A stretch of DNA of 38,538 nt from Acidobacteriota bacterium. Its GTDB lineage: Bacteria > Acidobacteriota > Terriglobia > Acidiferrales > UBA7541. A program made the translations under genes and the position numbers. Below, piece by piece: positions 32,634-38,538 of this stretch (the stretch's first letter is position 1; the number at the start of each line of letters is the position of its first letter). Location of the stretch: contig QHYR01000046.1 in assembly GCA_003223315.1 (NCBI GenBank), positions 1 through 38,538 of the forward strand, read 5' to 3'. A model generated the notes under the pieces. It saw only the letters and a list, made by a program, of their open reading frames with translations. It did no database searches and was not told the origin of the DNA.

Positions 32634-32733
32634 TGCATGGCGTGTTCAGGGCCAAGGCCTCCGTCGACCTGGGTGTGATGCGCATCCTTGTCTCAAGGAG
32701 GGGCTCACTCCGCAGGATTTCTAGTGAGATCCG

Positions 32734-32890
32734 CTGTGCACGAACTGTGCACGAATAGAACGTTTTCATCGCATTGGGGATAGCTTTGAGCGAAAAGCAG
32801 ATTCCCCGATTTGTTGGAAACGTTAGCAGTTAGAAGTGATGGACGGAGTTGTTGGAGTCGAGTGTCGTGCGCCCAAGGCAGGCGCGCTAC
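32734..32890 (+). repeat. Dispersed repeat B: decayed 3' coding tail
   Basis: This is the partner of repeat A at 9756-9905, with a 27-bp identity at 32781-32807. The shared tail translates as VFIALGIALSEKQIP, here after an upstream TAG. It lies shortly before the tRNA-Met-like fragment. Confidence 0.55.
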
Positions 32891-33135
32891 CGAAGCCCTT
32901 GGCGTATATAATGCAGCGTCGGAGATTTCGATCCAGTTTTACGGCACGCTCGAAATTCGGTTTGACCGTCAATTTCGCCACCCAGTGCGATTTCGTGATG
33001 ACGCCGCAGAATCAGTTCAAAGTGTAGGCCTGCAATTTTGGGTACAGGATTGGGTACAAGTGAAGGTACGAAAGGTGTCGGGTAACCTTCGGAAGCGACG
33101 CCAGCCAAACGCGATGTAGTTTTTTGACCCACTCT

Positions 33136-33164
33136 CTCATAACCCGAAGGTCGTCGGTTCAAAT
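33136..33164 (+). other. tRNA-Met-like 3' fragment (putative att scar)
   Basis: CTCATAA (anticodon loop with CAT), CCCGA (3' anticodon stem), AGGTC (variable loop) and GTCGGTTCAAAT (T-arm) occur in order, and then the sequence departs from tRNA. The 5' half of the stem (expected TCGGG) and the acceptor are absent. It is an integration footprint rather than a gene. Confidence 0.5.
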
Positions 33165-33234
33165 TGTGCTCGTATTTGCCGCAACCTTTTCAACCCGAGC
33201 GTCAACCCGAAATTGGGTCGGCGAGAGCGTGTTT

Positions 33235-33285
33235 ACAAGTACTTGGCAGTCCTTGGCGGCCTTGTAAGTTGTTGTAAGTACTTGT
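33235..33285. repeat. Inverted repeat next to the tRNA-Asp half
   Basis: ACAAGTACTT (33235-33244) and AAGTACTTGT (33276-33285) are perfect inverse copies 31 bases apart. The second ends 10 bases before the tRNA-Asp half. It may be an integrase arm-binding site. Confidence 0.4.
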
Positions 33286-33295
33286 CGTCAACGCG

Positions 33296-33340
33296 CTGTC
33301 ACGGCAGAGGTCGCGGGTTCGAGTCCCGTCGTCCCCGCCA
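33296..33340 (+). other. tRNA-Asp 3' half including CCA (putative attR)
   Basis: CTGTCAC (anticodon loop, GTC) is followed by GGCAG, AGGTC and the T-arm GCGGG-TTCGAGT-CCCGT. The acceptor strand CGTCCCC, discriminator G and CCA complete the half. No matching 5' half (GGGGACG acceptor, CTGCC stem) precedes it. A lone 3' half is the typical far-end product of integration into a tRNA gene. Its orientation places the island to the left. Confidence 0.7.
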
Positions 33341-33443
33341 TTCTTTTCGCGCCGCCGCAGTACTTATCAAACGGCTCCTAGTTGCAGCGCCACCTTATCC
33401 AGGCGGTAAATAAACTCCTGGGCCGAGTACAGCGCTTTCTCGC

Positions 33444-34352
33444 TCAGCGCTTTTTCGTGAACTCCGTGTACACAACCGTTGTAAAGTCTGGAAACTGAGC
33501 AAGATCGTAACCGGGAGCAGGACCGGTTTCGCCCAGAGCTTGCTTGACCTGCTCCAGGGATTTGCCCTCTGCGACCATCTTCTTCACTTGTTCCCGCCTC
33601 GCCTCCACCCGCGCAAGCCTCTGCTGCACATCGGCTTTCGTTTGCAAGTCGCCATGTCCAGGAACGTAAGAGTCAGCATTCAGTGCGAGGAGTCCTTTTA
33701 CGGTCTGAACCCAGCCTTCGGCCGACCCATTCTTCTGCTCCTTGATCATCGTGTAAGCCTGAGGCGCCCGCACGTTCCCGCAGCAGCTCGTGGCAATCAC
33801 ATCTCCGGTAAAGACGATCTTCTGCTCGGGGAGGTACACCTGCAAATCACCACTCGTGTGCGCCGGCGCAAAATGGAGCACATTGACCCTTACGCCATTG
33901 ATCGTGAGCGATTCGCTCTTCGTCAAGGTTTTGTTTGGCAGGCGATCCTGCGGAGAAGGGTTACGCGAATTTGCCGTCGCTTGTATGTCCTTCTTACAGT
34001 CTTCGTGGGCGATTATGGTCAACCCCGGCGGGAAAGCCGCCAGACCATTAACGTGGTCGGCGTCGCTGTGCGTCAGAATCACAGTCGTGACCGGCTTGGG
34101 CGTGAGCTTGGCAATCTCGGCTAACATTTGCTTTCCCGAAGACGGGGCTATCGTCGCGTCCACAACAATGACGCCGTCGCGGCCAATAATGAAGCCGGCA
34201 TTCCCGCCACCGCCCGCGTTCGCCCAATAAACACCGTCACTTACCGACTTTACGGAGATCGCCGGGCCCTGCTGCGCGTTAGCCACAACGGCGAATGCAC
34301 TTAAGCCCAAGATCAACGCAAATCCAAAAGTCAGGTTCCGGTGACATTTCAT
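33444..34352 (-). CDS. Exported metallo-beta-lactamase-fold hydrolase
   Basis: A signal peptide (FALILGLSAFAVVANAQQ) starts at ATG 34352, supported by AAGGAGC. The MBL core has THSDADHVNG, a variant of HxHxDH in which the second His is Asp, then HTSGD, FTGDV and PGHGD in the usual order. This resembles periplasmic MBL proteins such as the quinoprotein relay/SoxH group rather than antibiotic-hydrolysing enzymes. The substrate is unknown. The C-terminal 60 residues are helical. It lies just outside the island edge. Confidence 0.85.
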   Translation of the reverse strand: MKCHRNLTFGFALILGLSAFAVVANAQQGPAISVKSVSDGVYWANAGGGGNAGFIIGRDGVIVVDATIAPSSGKQMLAEIAKLTPKPVTTVILTHSDADHVNGLAAFPPGLTIIAHEDCKKDIQATANSRNPSPQDRLPNKTLTKSESLTINGVRVNVLHFAPAHTSGDLQVYLPEQKIVFTGDVIATSCCGNVRAPQAYTMIKEQKNGSAEGWVQTVKGLLALNADSYVPGHGDLQTKADVQQRLARVEARREQVKKMVAEGKSLEQVKQALGETGPAPGYDLAQFPDFTTVVYTEFTKKR

Positions 34353-34722
34353 ATGTGCTCCTTTGCTGCCCGTCCAACCCATTCGCATCCGGCCTGCCAG
34401 CCACTGAGCGGAAAAGCCGTTGGCCACCTACCGCTGCGATGCTGGGCATTCAGTAGGCGTAACCCGAGGTTGCGCCAGCGTATACTTTGGCAAGCCACAG
34501 ATGTCAAGGCCTTTTCAAGCTGTATTTGGCGCATTTTCACTTGGTTGCCTTCCTTGATTCATTCATAAACAGGCGCTTGCGCCTGGCATCCCATGGGTTA
34601 TTGCTTGAATCTACAAATGCGTCCCAACCGACGGTAGCCCATCGGCAATTTCTAATGCTAGCCTGTCAGGGATCGGGTTCGGCCCCCTTTCGAAAACTTA
34701 AATCGAGAACAAGGATACTTTG
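34353..34722. other. Divergent intergenic region
   Basis: It lies between the divergent MBL and FecR genes and so should hold both promoters. I see no gene. A short hairpin AGGCGC-tt-GCGCCT lies at about 34571-34584. No clear -35/-10 pair or operator can be assigned. Confidence 0.45.
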
Positions 34723-37194
34723 ATGCCAATTAAAATGAAGGCCTTAAGCTGTGCCTGCGCAACGTTGTGTGCAGCTATGTTGCTATCCATCGCTTTGCCG
34801 CAGCGAGCCGCGGCCGATGCTGACGATCCGCCGGGCCGCGTGGCCCGGCTGAGTTACCTCAACGGATCGGTTTCTTTCCAGCCGGCAGGCGAATCCGATT
34901 GGGTGACGGCGACGCTCAATCGCCCCATGACCACGGGTGATAAGCTCTGGGTCGATGCGAACTCACGTGCGGAATTGCACATTGGTGCAGCGGCAATTCG
35001 GCTGAACAGCAACACCGGCTTCTCGTTTCTGAACTTGGACGACCGTACAGTTCAGATTCAGCTCTCCGCCGGCACACTCAGTCTCCGCGTGCGACGGCTC
35101 GGCAAAGAGGAAGTCTTCGAAGTGGATACTCCCAACCAGGCATTTTCCATTCTGCGGCCCGGCGAATATCGCCTCGAGGCCAGCGAAGATGGAAGCAGCA
35201 CGATTGTGGAGGTGAGGGAAGGCAAAGGAGAGGCAAGCGGCAACGGCCGTAGCTACACGATCGAGTCCCGCGAGCGAGCTTCGCTGAGCGGCACCGATAG
35301 CCTCTCTGCCGATATCGACAAGATGGATAAACACGAACGCGACGCGTTCGACAATTGGTGCGAGGAACGCGACCGCCGCGAGGAGCATTCACGCTCGGTT
35401 CGCTACGTCTCGCCGGAAATGGTCGGCTACGAAGATCTGGACGAGAACGGCGTCTGGCGTTATGACCCCGAATATGGACAGGTCTGGGTGCCTACGGCAG
35501 TAGCTCCCGGCTGGGCTCCCTACCACTATGGCCACTGGGCCTGGATCGCGCCGTGGGGCTGGACCTGGGTGGATGATGCGCCATGGGGCTATGCGCCCTT
35601 TCATTATGGACGCTGGGCCTATGGCCGAGGAGCGTGGTTTTGGGTTCCCGGGCCCGTGGACGCGGCCCCCATGTATGCCCCTGCACTGGTCGCGTTTGTG
35701 GGCGGCCCGAACTTCGCTGTCGGAATTGCGGTGGGCGGCGGCGCGGCAGTTGGCTGGTTCCCGCTGGGCCCGCGAGAAGTGTACGTCCCCGCATATCGGA
35801 CGTCACCAGACTACGTAACCCGCGTGAACATTTCAAACACGAACGTGAGTCGCACGACAGTGACGAATGTCTACAACACGACCGTGGTCAACAACACCGC
35901 CGTCGTCAATAACGTGACCTATGTGAATCGGACGGCGCCCGGCGCCGTAACCGCCGTTTCCACGACTGCATTCACCAGCGCTCAGCCGGTAGCTGCCGCC
36001 GCCGTCACAGTGAACCAAAGCCAGATTGCCAAAGCATCTGTCAGCACGCAAGCTGCGGTGGCTCCCACACAAAGCAGTGTTCTTGGACCTGCCGAACACA
36101 AACCAGGCAGAGTGGTGCCGCCGGGTCTGGCCGACCGGCCTGTAGTCGCGAAGACTACGCCACCGCCACCTGCGGTGTCGTTCGAACGGCAGGAGTCCGC
36201 GCTGAAGGCGCACCCAGGCCGCCCTCTGGAGCGGAATGAAGTCGAGACGTTGCGTCCGGCGGAAGTGGCGCATCCGCTCGTCAAACAAACCTCGCCGAAC
36301 CCAGCACGGACGCCCAATCCGAATCGCGGCGCGGGCCAGGTAGCGGGAACGCCTGGAGCCCCTAATCGTCCGCCGGAAAACCCCGCTAACGTCCGCGGGA
36401 ATGGAGTCGGCAATGGGCCGGGAAACAATCCTTCTGCTGGGGCACCACCGATTAACAACCGCCCCGGTCCAGAGCGACCCGGGAATCGCCCGACAGTGAG
36501 CGAAGCCCCCAATGCGCAGCCGAACTTTCGGCCGGGACAACAAAATCGCCCCCAAGAACCCGTGAGCACTCCTGCTCCGGAAGCTCCTAACAATCGGCCG
36601 TCTAACGTACAGCCGAGCTACCGGCCGCCTTCGCCTGAAAATCGGCCGAATCCTGGCTCGCCGTCTAACGAGCGGCCATCAATCAATAGCCAGCCGCAAA
36701 GCACTCCGGCTCCGCAGCCCTCGAATGAGCGGCCTTCGAACGCGCAGCCGAGCTACCGGCAGCCATCTCCTGGCGACCGGCCGAACCCCGGCCCGCCGTC
36801 CAACGAGCGCCCTGCAATAAGCCAGCCGCAGAGCACGCCGGCTCCGCAGCCCTCGAATGAGCGGCCTTCGAACGCGCAGCCGAGCTACCGGCAGCCATCT
36901 CCTGGCGACCGGCCGAACCCCGGCCCGCCATCCAACGAGCGCCCTGCAATAAGCCAGCCGCGGAGCGCGCCCAGTGTTCAGCCAAACGATAGGCGAGTCG
37001 AGCAGCCACCGAACGCGCCTGTCAGCCGTCCCGCGAATGTGCCGCCGCCGCAAAATCGGAACGTGGCGCCTTCTGCACAACCATCAGGCAACGTCCGTGC
37101 GGTTCCCGAGAATAAGGGAGGTGCGCCGAATCCTGCTCCGGCCAAGTCCAACAACAATTCGTCCGGTAATAAGAAGGACGAGAAAAAGAACTAG
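34723..37194 (+). CDS. FecR-domain/DUF6600 exported protein with Pro-rich repeat tail
   Basis: A signal peptide (LCAAMLLSIALPQRAAA) is followed by a FecR-like beta region (RVARLSYLNGSVSFQPAG, then VEVREGKGEAS). A Trp-rich segment with repeated W-x-P-Y/F-HYG-x-W units (YGHWAWIAPWGWTW) is characteristic of DUF6600. A Thr/Asn/Val-rich stalk precedes a 280-residue Pro/Asn/Arg-rich, probably disordered tail. The tail includes a 44-residue tandem repeat. It is probably envelope-associated; no enzymatic site is present. I start at ATG 34723 with AAGGA upstream. Function is unknown. Confidence 0.85.
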   Translation: MPIKMKALSCACATLCAAMLLSIALPQRAAADADDPPGRVARLSYLNGSVSFQPAGESDWVTATLNRPMTTGDKLWVDANSRAELHIGAAAIRLNSNTGFSFLNLDDRTVQIQLSAGTLSLRVRRLGKEEVFEVDTPNQAFSILRPGEYRLEASEDGSSTIVEVREGKGEASGNGRSYTIESRERASLSGTDSLSADIDKMDKHERDAFDNWCEERDRREEHSRSVRYVSPEMVGYEDLDENGVWRYDPEYGQVWVPTAVAPGWAPYHYGHWAWIAPWGWTWVDDAPWGYAPFHYGRWAYGRGAWFWVPGPVDAAPMYAPALVAFVGGPNFAVGIAVGGGAAVGWFPLGPREVYVPAYRTSPDYVTRVNISNTNVSRTTVTNVYNTTVVNNTAVVNNVTYVNRTAPGAVTAVSTTAFTSAQPVAAAAVTVNQSQIAKASVSTQAAVAPTQSSVLGPAEHKPGRVVPPGLADRPVVAKTTPPPPAVSFERQESALKAHPGRPLERNEVETLRPAEVAHPLVKQTSPNPARTPNPNRGAGQVAGTPGAPNRPPENPANVRGNGVGNGPGNNPSAGAPPINNRPGPERPGNRPTVSEAPNAQPNFRPGQQNRPQEPVSTPAPEAPNNRPSNVQPSYRPPSPENRPNPGSPSNERPSINSQPQSTPAPQPSNERPSNAQPSYRQPSPGDRPNPGPPSNERPAISQPQSTPAPQPSNERPSNAQPSYRQPSPGDRPNPGPPSNERPAISQPRSAPSVQPNDRRVEQPPNAPVSRPANVPPPQNRNVAPSAQPSGNVRAVPENKGGAPNPAPAKSNNNSSGNKKDEKKN
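36579..36974 (+). repeat. 132-bp tandem repeat within the FecR/DUF6600 gene
   Basis: Two near-identical 132-bp copies (36711-36842 and 36843-36974) follow a degenerate one (from about 36579). Each encodes 44 residues starting APQPSNERPSNAQPS. The period is a multiple of three, so copy-number change keeps the frame. Confidence 0.85.
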
Positions 37195-37223
37195 TTACCA
37201 GGGCCAACGACAGCTGAAAAAAA

Positions 37224-37259
37224 ATCGGCCTCTCAGGATTCAATGCCTGAGAGGCCGAT
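37224..37259 (-). terminator. Strong intrinsic terminator for the minus-strand mini-gene
   Basis: ATCGGCCTCTCAGG and its perfect complement form a 14-bp stem with an 8-base loop, followed on the minus strand by eight T. It starts 2 bases past the stop of the 46-aa gene. It may also stop plus-strand transcription from the FecR gene, but only weak T follows on that strand. Confidence 0.85.
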
Positions 37260-37260
37260 C

Positions 37261-37401
37261 TCATTTCTGGATTAGGAAGGTGTCGTCTTCGTAGAACTGA
37301 ACGATGTGTGCCTGTTGATCGTTATCGCGCCAGGCGGCGAGGGTATCATTCACTTCGGCTAGTTCTGCGGGACCGGTTTGCAGCCGCTCAAAGTCGCTCA
37401 T
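37261..37401 (-). CDS. Truncated MEDS-like mini-protein, 46 aa
   Basis: ATG 37401 has GGGGG upstream. The sequence begins MSDFERLQTGPAELAEVND and ends AHIVQFYEDDTFLIQK. HIVQFYEDDxFL is the N-terminal signature of MEDS (DcmR-type sensory) domains, which normally continue for about 150 residues. Here the gene stops directly after it, just before its terminator. It is either a truncated remnant or a small protein built from the first motif. Confidence 0.5.
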   Translation of the reverse strand: MSDFERLQTGPAELAEVNDTLAAWRDNDQQAHIVQFYEDDTFLIQK

Positions 37402-37559
37402 GAGTTTTCCCCCAAGATCGCATCCATCGCGCAGTAATCAACGCAGGCAGCGTAACTCTATCAGCCGACTTTTCGAAAATCCGTACAGGGAATCCTTGAG
37501 ATCTGCGCCCTTTCTTATCTTATGAAGCCCGGCTGCAATTCTAGTGACTGCCGTTTACG

Positions 37560-37745
37560 TTGCCACCGCTCAATGAGTTGCAACTTCGAGCGCACCGTAA
37601 GTTTTCCAAAACGGCGAGCGGGCCAAAAGCCCTCCTCACGCGCGCTACACCAGGTCTGCTGAGAAGATCGAAGGGTGACGGCGAAATCCTGCCTGTCAAA
37701 ATGACCGGGACATACGACCATCCATCCTACGGTCTCGAGGAGTGA
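37560..37745 (+). pseudogene. AsmA-like C-terminal remnant
   Basis: The frame ends ILPVKMTGTYDHPSYGLEE. The xPVK(V/I/M)TGTYDxPS(F/Y)G pattern ends AsmA-type and related envelope-assembly proteins in Acidobacteria. Only about 60 residues remain, and no start is credible. The larger part is gone. Confidence 0.4.
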
Positions 37746-38146
37746 TGAAGTAAGATAAAGCTGCGGGACTCGCTCTTTTCGAGGGACGGCGTGCCGCTGG
37801 AGATGCTGGCGGCATTTTGATACCCTCGAAGGGCGGTTACCGCGCGCTAGGGGGTTGTACGTGTAACCGCACGTGGAAGATTCTGTTCGTCGGGCACAAT
37901 TCCGGTGCCGCGCAAGGTAGCATCCGCGAGGCGCGAGAACGGCATCTCAGTTTGCGAAAGGACCTTTCAGCGCTACTTTAGGCGTAAGGGCGGACGTGTG
38001 GAGGCATGGCAGCGCGAATTCCCCCGCTTTAGCGCTTCCTCCCAACGAGGATATCGGCGAGAAATGTGGCCTATGTAGCGACAGCCAGACTGACAGCAAC
38101 ATTCACATAGGTTTACCGACTGACAATTGGATTGGGCGCCGGTGAT
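37746..38146. other. Intergenic stretch before the VWA gene
   Basis: I see no complete gene. The segment near 37905-38075 could encode a short piece with ERTFQRYFRRKGG, but it has no start or context. The promoter of the VWA gene should lie here but cannot be assigned. Confidence 0.4.
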
Positions 38147-38538
38147 ATGTTCGAATTCTTGTTCAAGTATCCCGCTTCGGCGTTTTCCAGAGGCGAATTA
38201 GTTCTGCTCGCCAACTGGCCGAGGTGGATACTGGGTTTTCTCCTCCTGGCGACGAGCACGGGGTTCGCCTTACTGCTCCGAGCCAAACTTCCCAAAACCA
38301 TTCCTGCTCTCCGAAGTTGGCGCATGGCTGTCCTGTGGTTTCTGCAAACCGCCCTCGCCGCTCTCTTGCTCACGCTGCTGTGGCAGCCGGCTCTGATGGT
38401 CGCCGAGCTGAAGCCGCAGCAAAACATCATCGCCGTGGTTGTCGATGACTCCAGAAGCATGGGAATTACAGAAAACGGCAGCACCCGACAGACGGAAGCC
38501 GTCAAAGCGCTCCAGGGCGGCGTGCTCTCCGGTTTGCA
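38147..38538 (+). CDS. VWA-domain membrane protein, 5' part
   Basis: ATG 38147 opens a frame that runs off the window. Two hydrophobic segments (WILGFLLLATSTGFALLL and VLWFLQTALAALLLTLLW) are followed by IIAVVVDDSRSMGI. This is the metal-ion-dependent adhesion start (DxSxS) of a von Willebrand A domain, with two N-terminal helices as in BatA/glutamine-amidotransferase-like membrane proteins of Acidobacteria. The C-terminal part is outside the window, so the exact family cannot be fixed. Confidence 0.75.
   Translation, partial: MFEFLFKYPASAFSRGELVLLANWPRWILGFLLLATSTGFALLLRAKLPKTIPALRSWRMAVLWFLQTALAALLLTLLWQPALMVAELKPQQNIIAVVVDDSRSMGITENGSTRQTEAVKALQGGVLSGL

Larger units (their letters stand above)
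32288..33443. other. Decayed right edge of the island, no intact gene
   Basis: The stretch holds a Fic-like C-terminus (minus), a transposase tail (plus), repeat B, a tRNA-Met-like fragment and a tRNA-Asp 3' half, each listed separately. The short frames between them look like chance. Confidence 0.6.

Noticed and set aside
33136-33340. Intact tRNA genes
   Set aside because: Only 3' parts pair correctly; 5' halves and acceptor partners are absent.
35833-36593. Minus-strand frames of 203-240 aa
   Set aside because: They are shadows of the Pro/Asn-rich tail and repeat of the FecR/DUF6600 gene.
36579-36974. CRISPR-like array
   Set aside because: The 132-bp repeats are coding and contiguous, with no spacers.
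37905-38075. Helix-turn-helix-like ERTFQRYFRRKGG fragment
   Set aside because: It is too short, with no start and no context; it could be chance.

Overview
The window looks like an accessory region of an Acidobacteriota (Terriglobia-like) chromosome. This is inferred from moderately high GC, an Oar-type TonB-dependent receptor with a carboxypeptidase-regulatory N-domain, a FecR/DUF6600-type tryptophan-rich protein, a VWA membrane protein and many signal-peptide beta-propellers. No rRNA, intact tRNA or CRISPR array is visible.

Left block (1-7.3 kb, all minus strand): the remains of an integrated conjugative or plasmid-like element. In transcription order it holds a DUF4400-like membrane protein, a winged-helix protein, a small OB-fold-like protein, a MobH/TraI_2-type HD protein, a complete divergent DNA polymerase sliding clamp (dnaN) with no canonical start codon, a SWIM zinc-finger protein, four small unknown proteins and an AAA ATPase cut by the window edge. 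The spacers share a recurring AAATCCACAA element at nearly constant distance from start codons. The block ends on the right against a truncated DUF262 gene (7.3-7.9 kb). An AbiE toxin-antitoxin locus follows (8.1-9.6 kb), with a palindromic operator and a frameshifted toxin.

Central block (9.7-32 kb): a metal/redox island. On the minus strand are a double-DUF1259 protein and a nine-heme cytochrome c. On the plus strand are an OmpR-family regulator and its heavy-metal-type sensor kinase, five consecutive YncE-like beta-propeller genes, a DUF5666-like protein and a TonB-dependent receptor. Convergent to these is a minus-strand HME-RND efflux operon (czcCBA-like) preceded by a His-rich exported protein. 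Three 11-bp-phased TTCA-N6-TTCAGG direct repeats lie upstream of the regulator, the propeller array and the DUF5666/receptor pair. A CusR-like palindrome lies upstream of the DUF1259 gene. I infer one metal-responsive regulon in which the propellers and receptor act at the envelope beside efflux.

Island edges (9.7-10.1 kb and 32.0-33.35 kb): decayed mobile DNA. Two related coding tails share a 27-bp identity. There is a 3' fragment resembling tRNA-Met and a complete 3' half of tRNA-Asp ending in CCA, a transposase tail, a Fic-like C-terminus and a P-loop pseudogene. The tRNA-Asp half is the expected far-end attachment site of an island lying to its left.

Right block (33.4-38.5 kb): probably chromosomal backbone. 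It holds a metallo-beta-lactamase-fold protein, a FecR/DUF6600 protein with a 132-bp tandem repeat, a truncated MEDS-like mini-gene with its own terminator, an AsmA-like remnant, and the start of a VWA-domain membrane protein.
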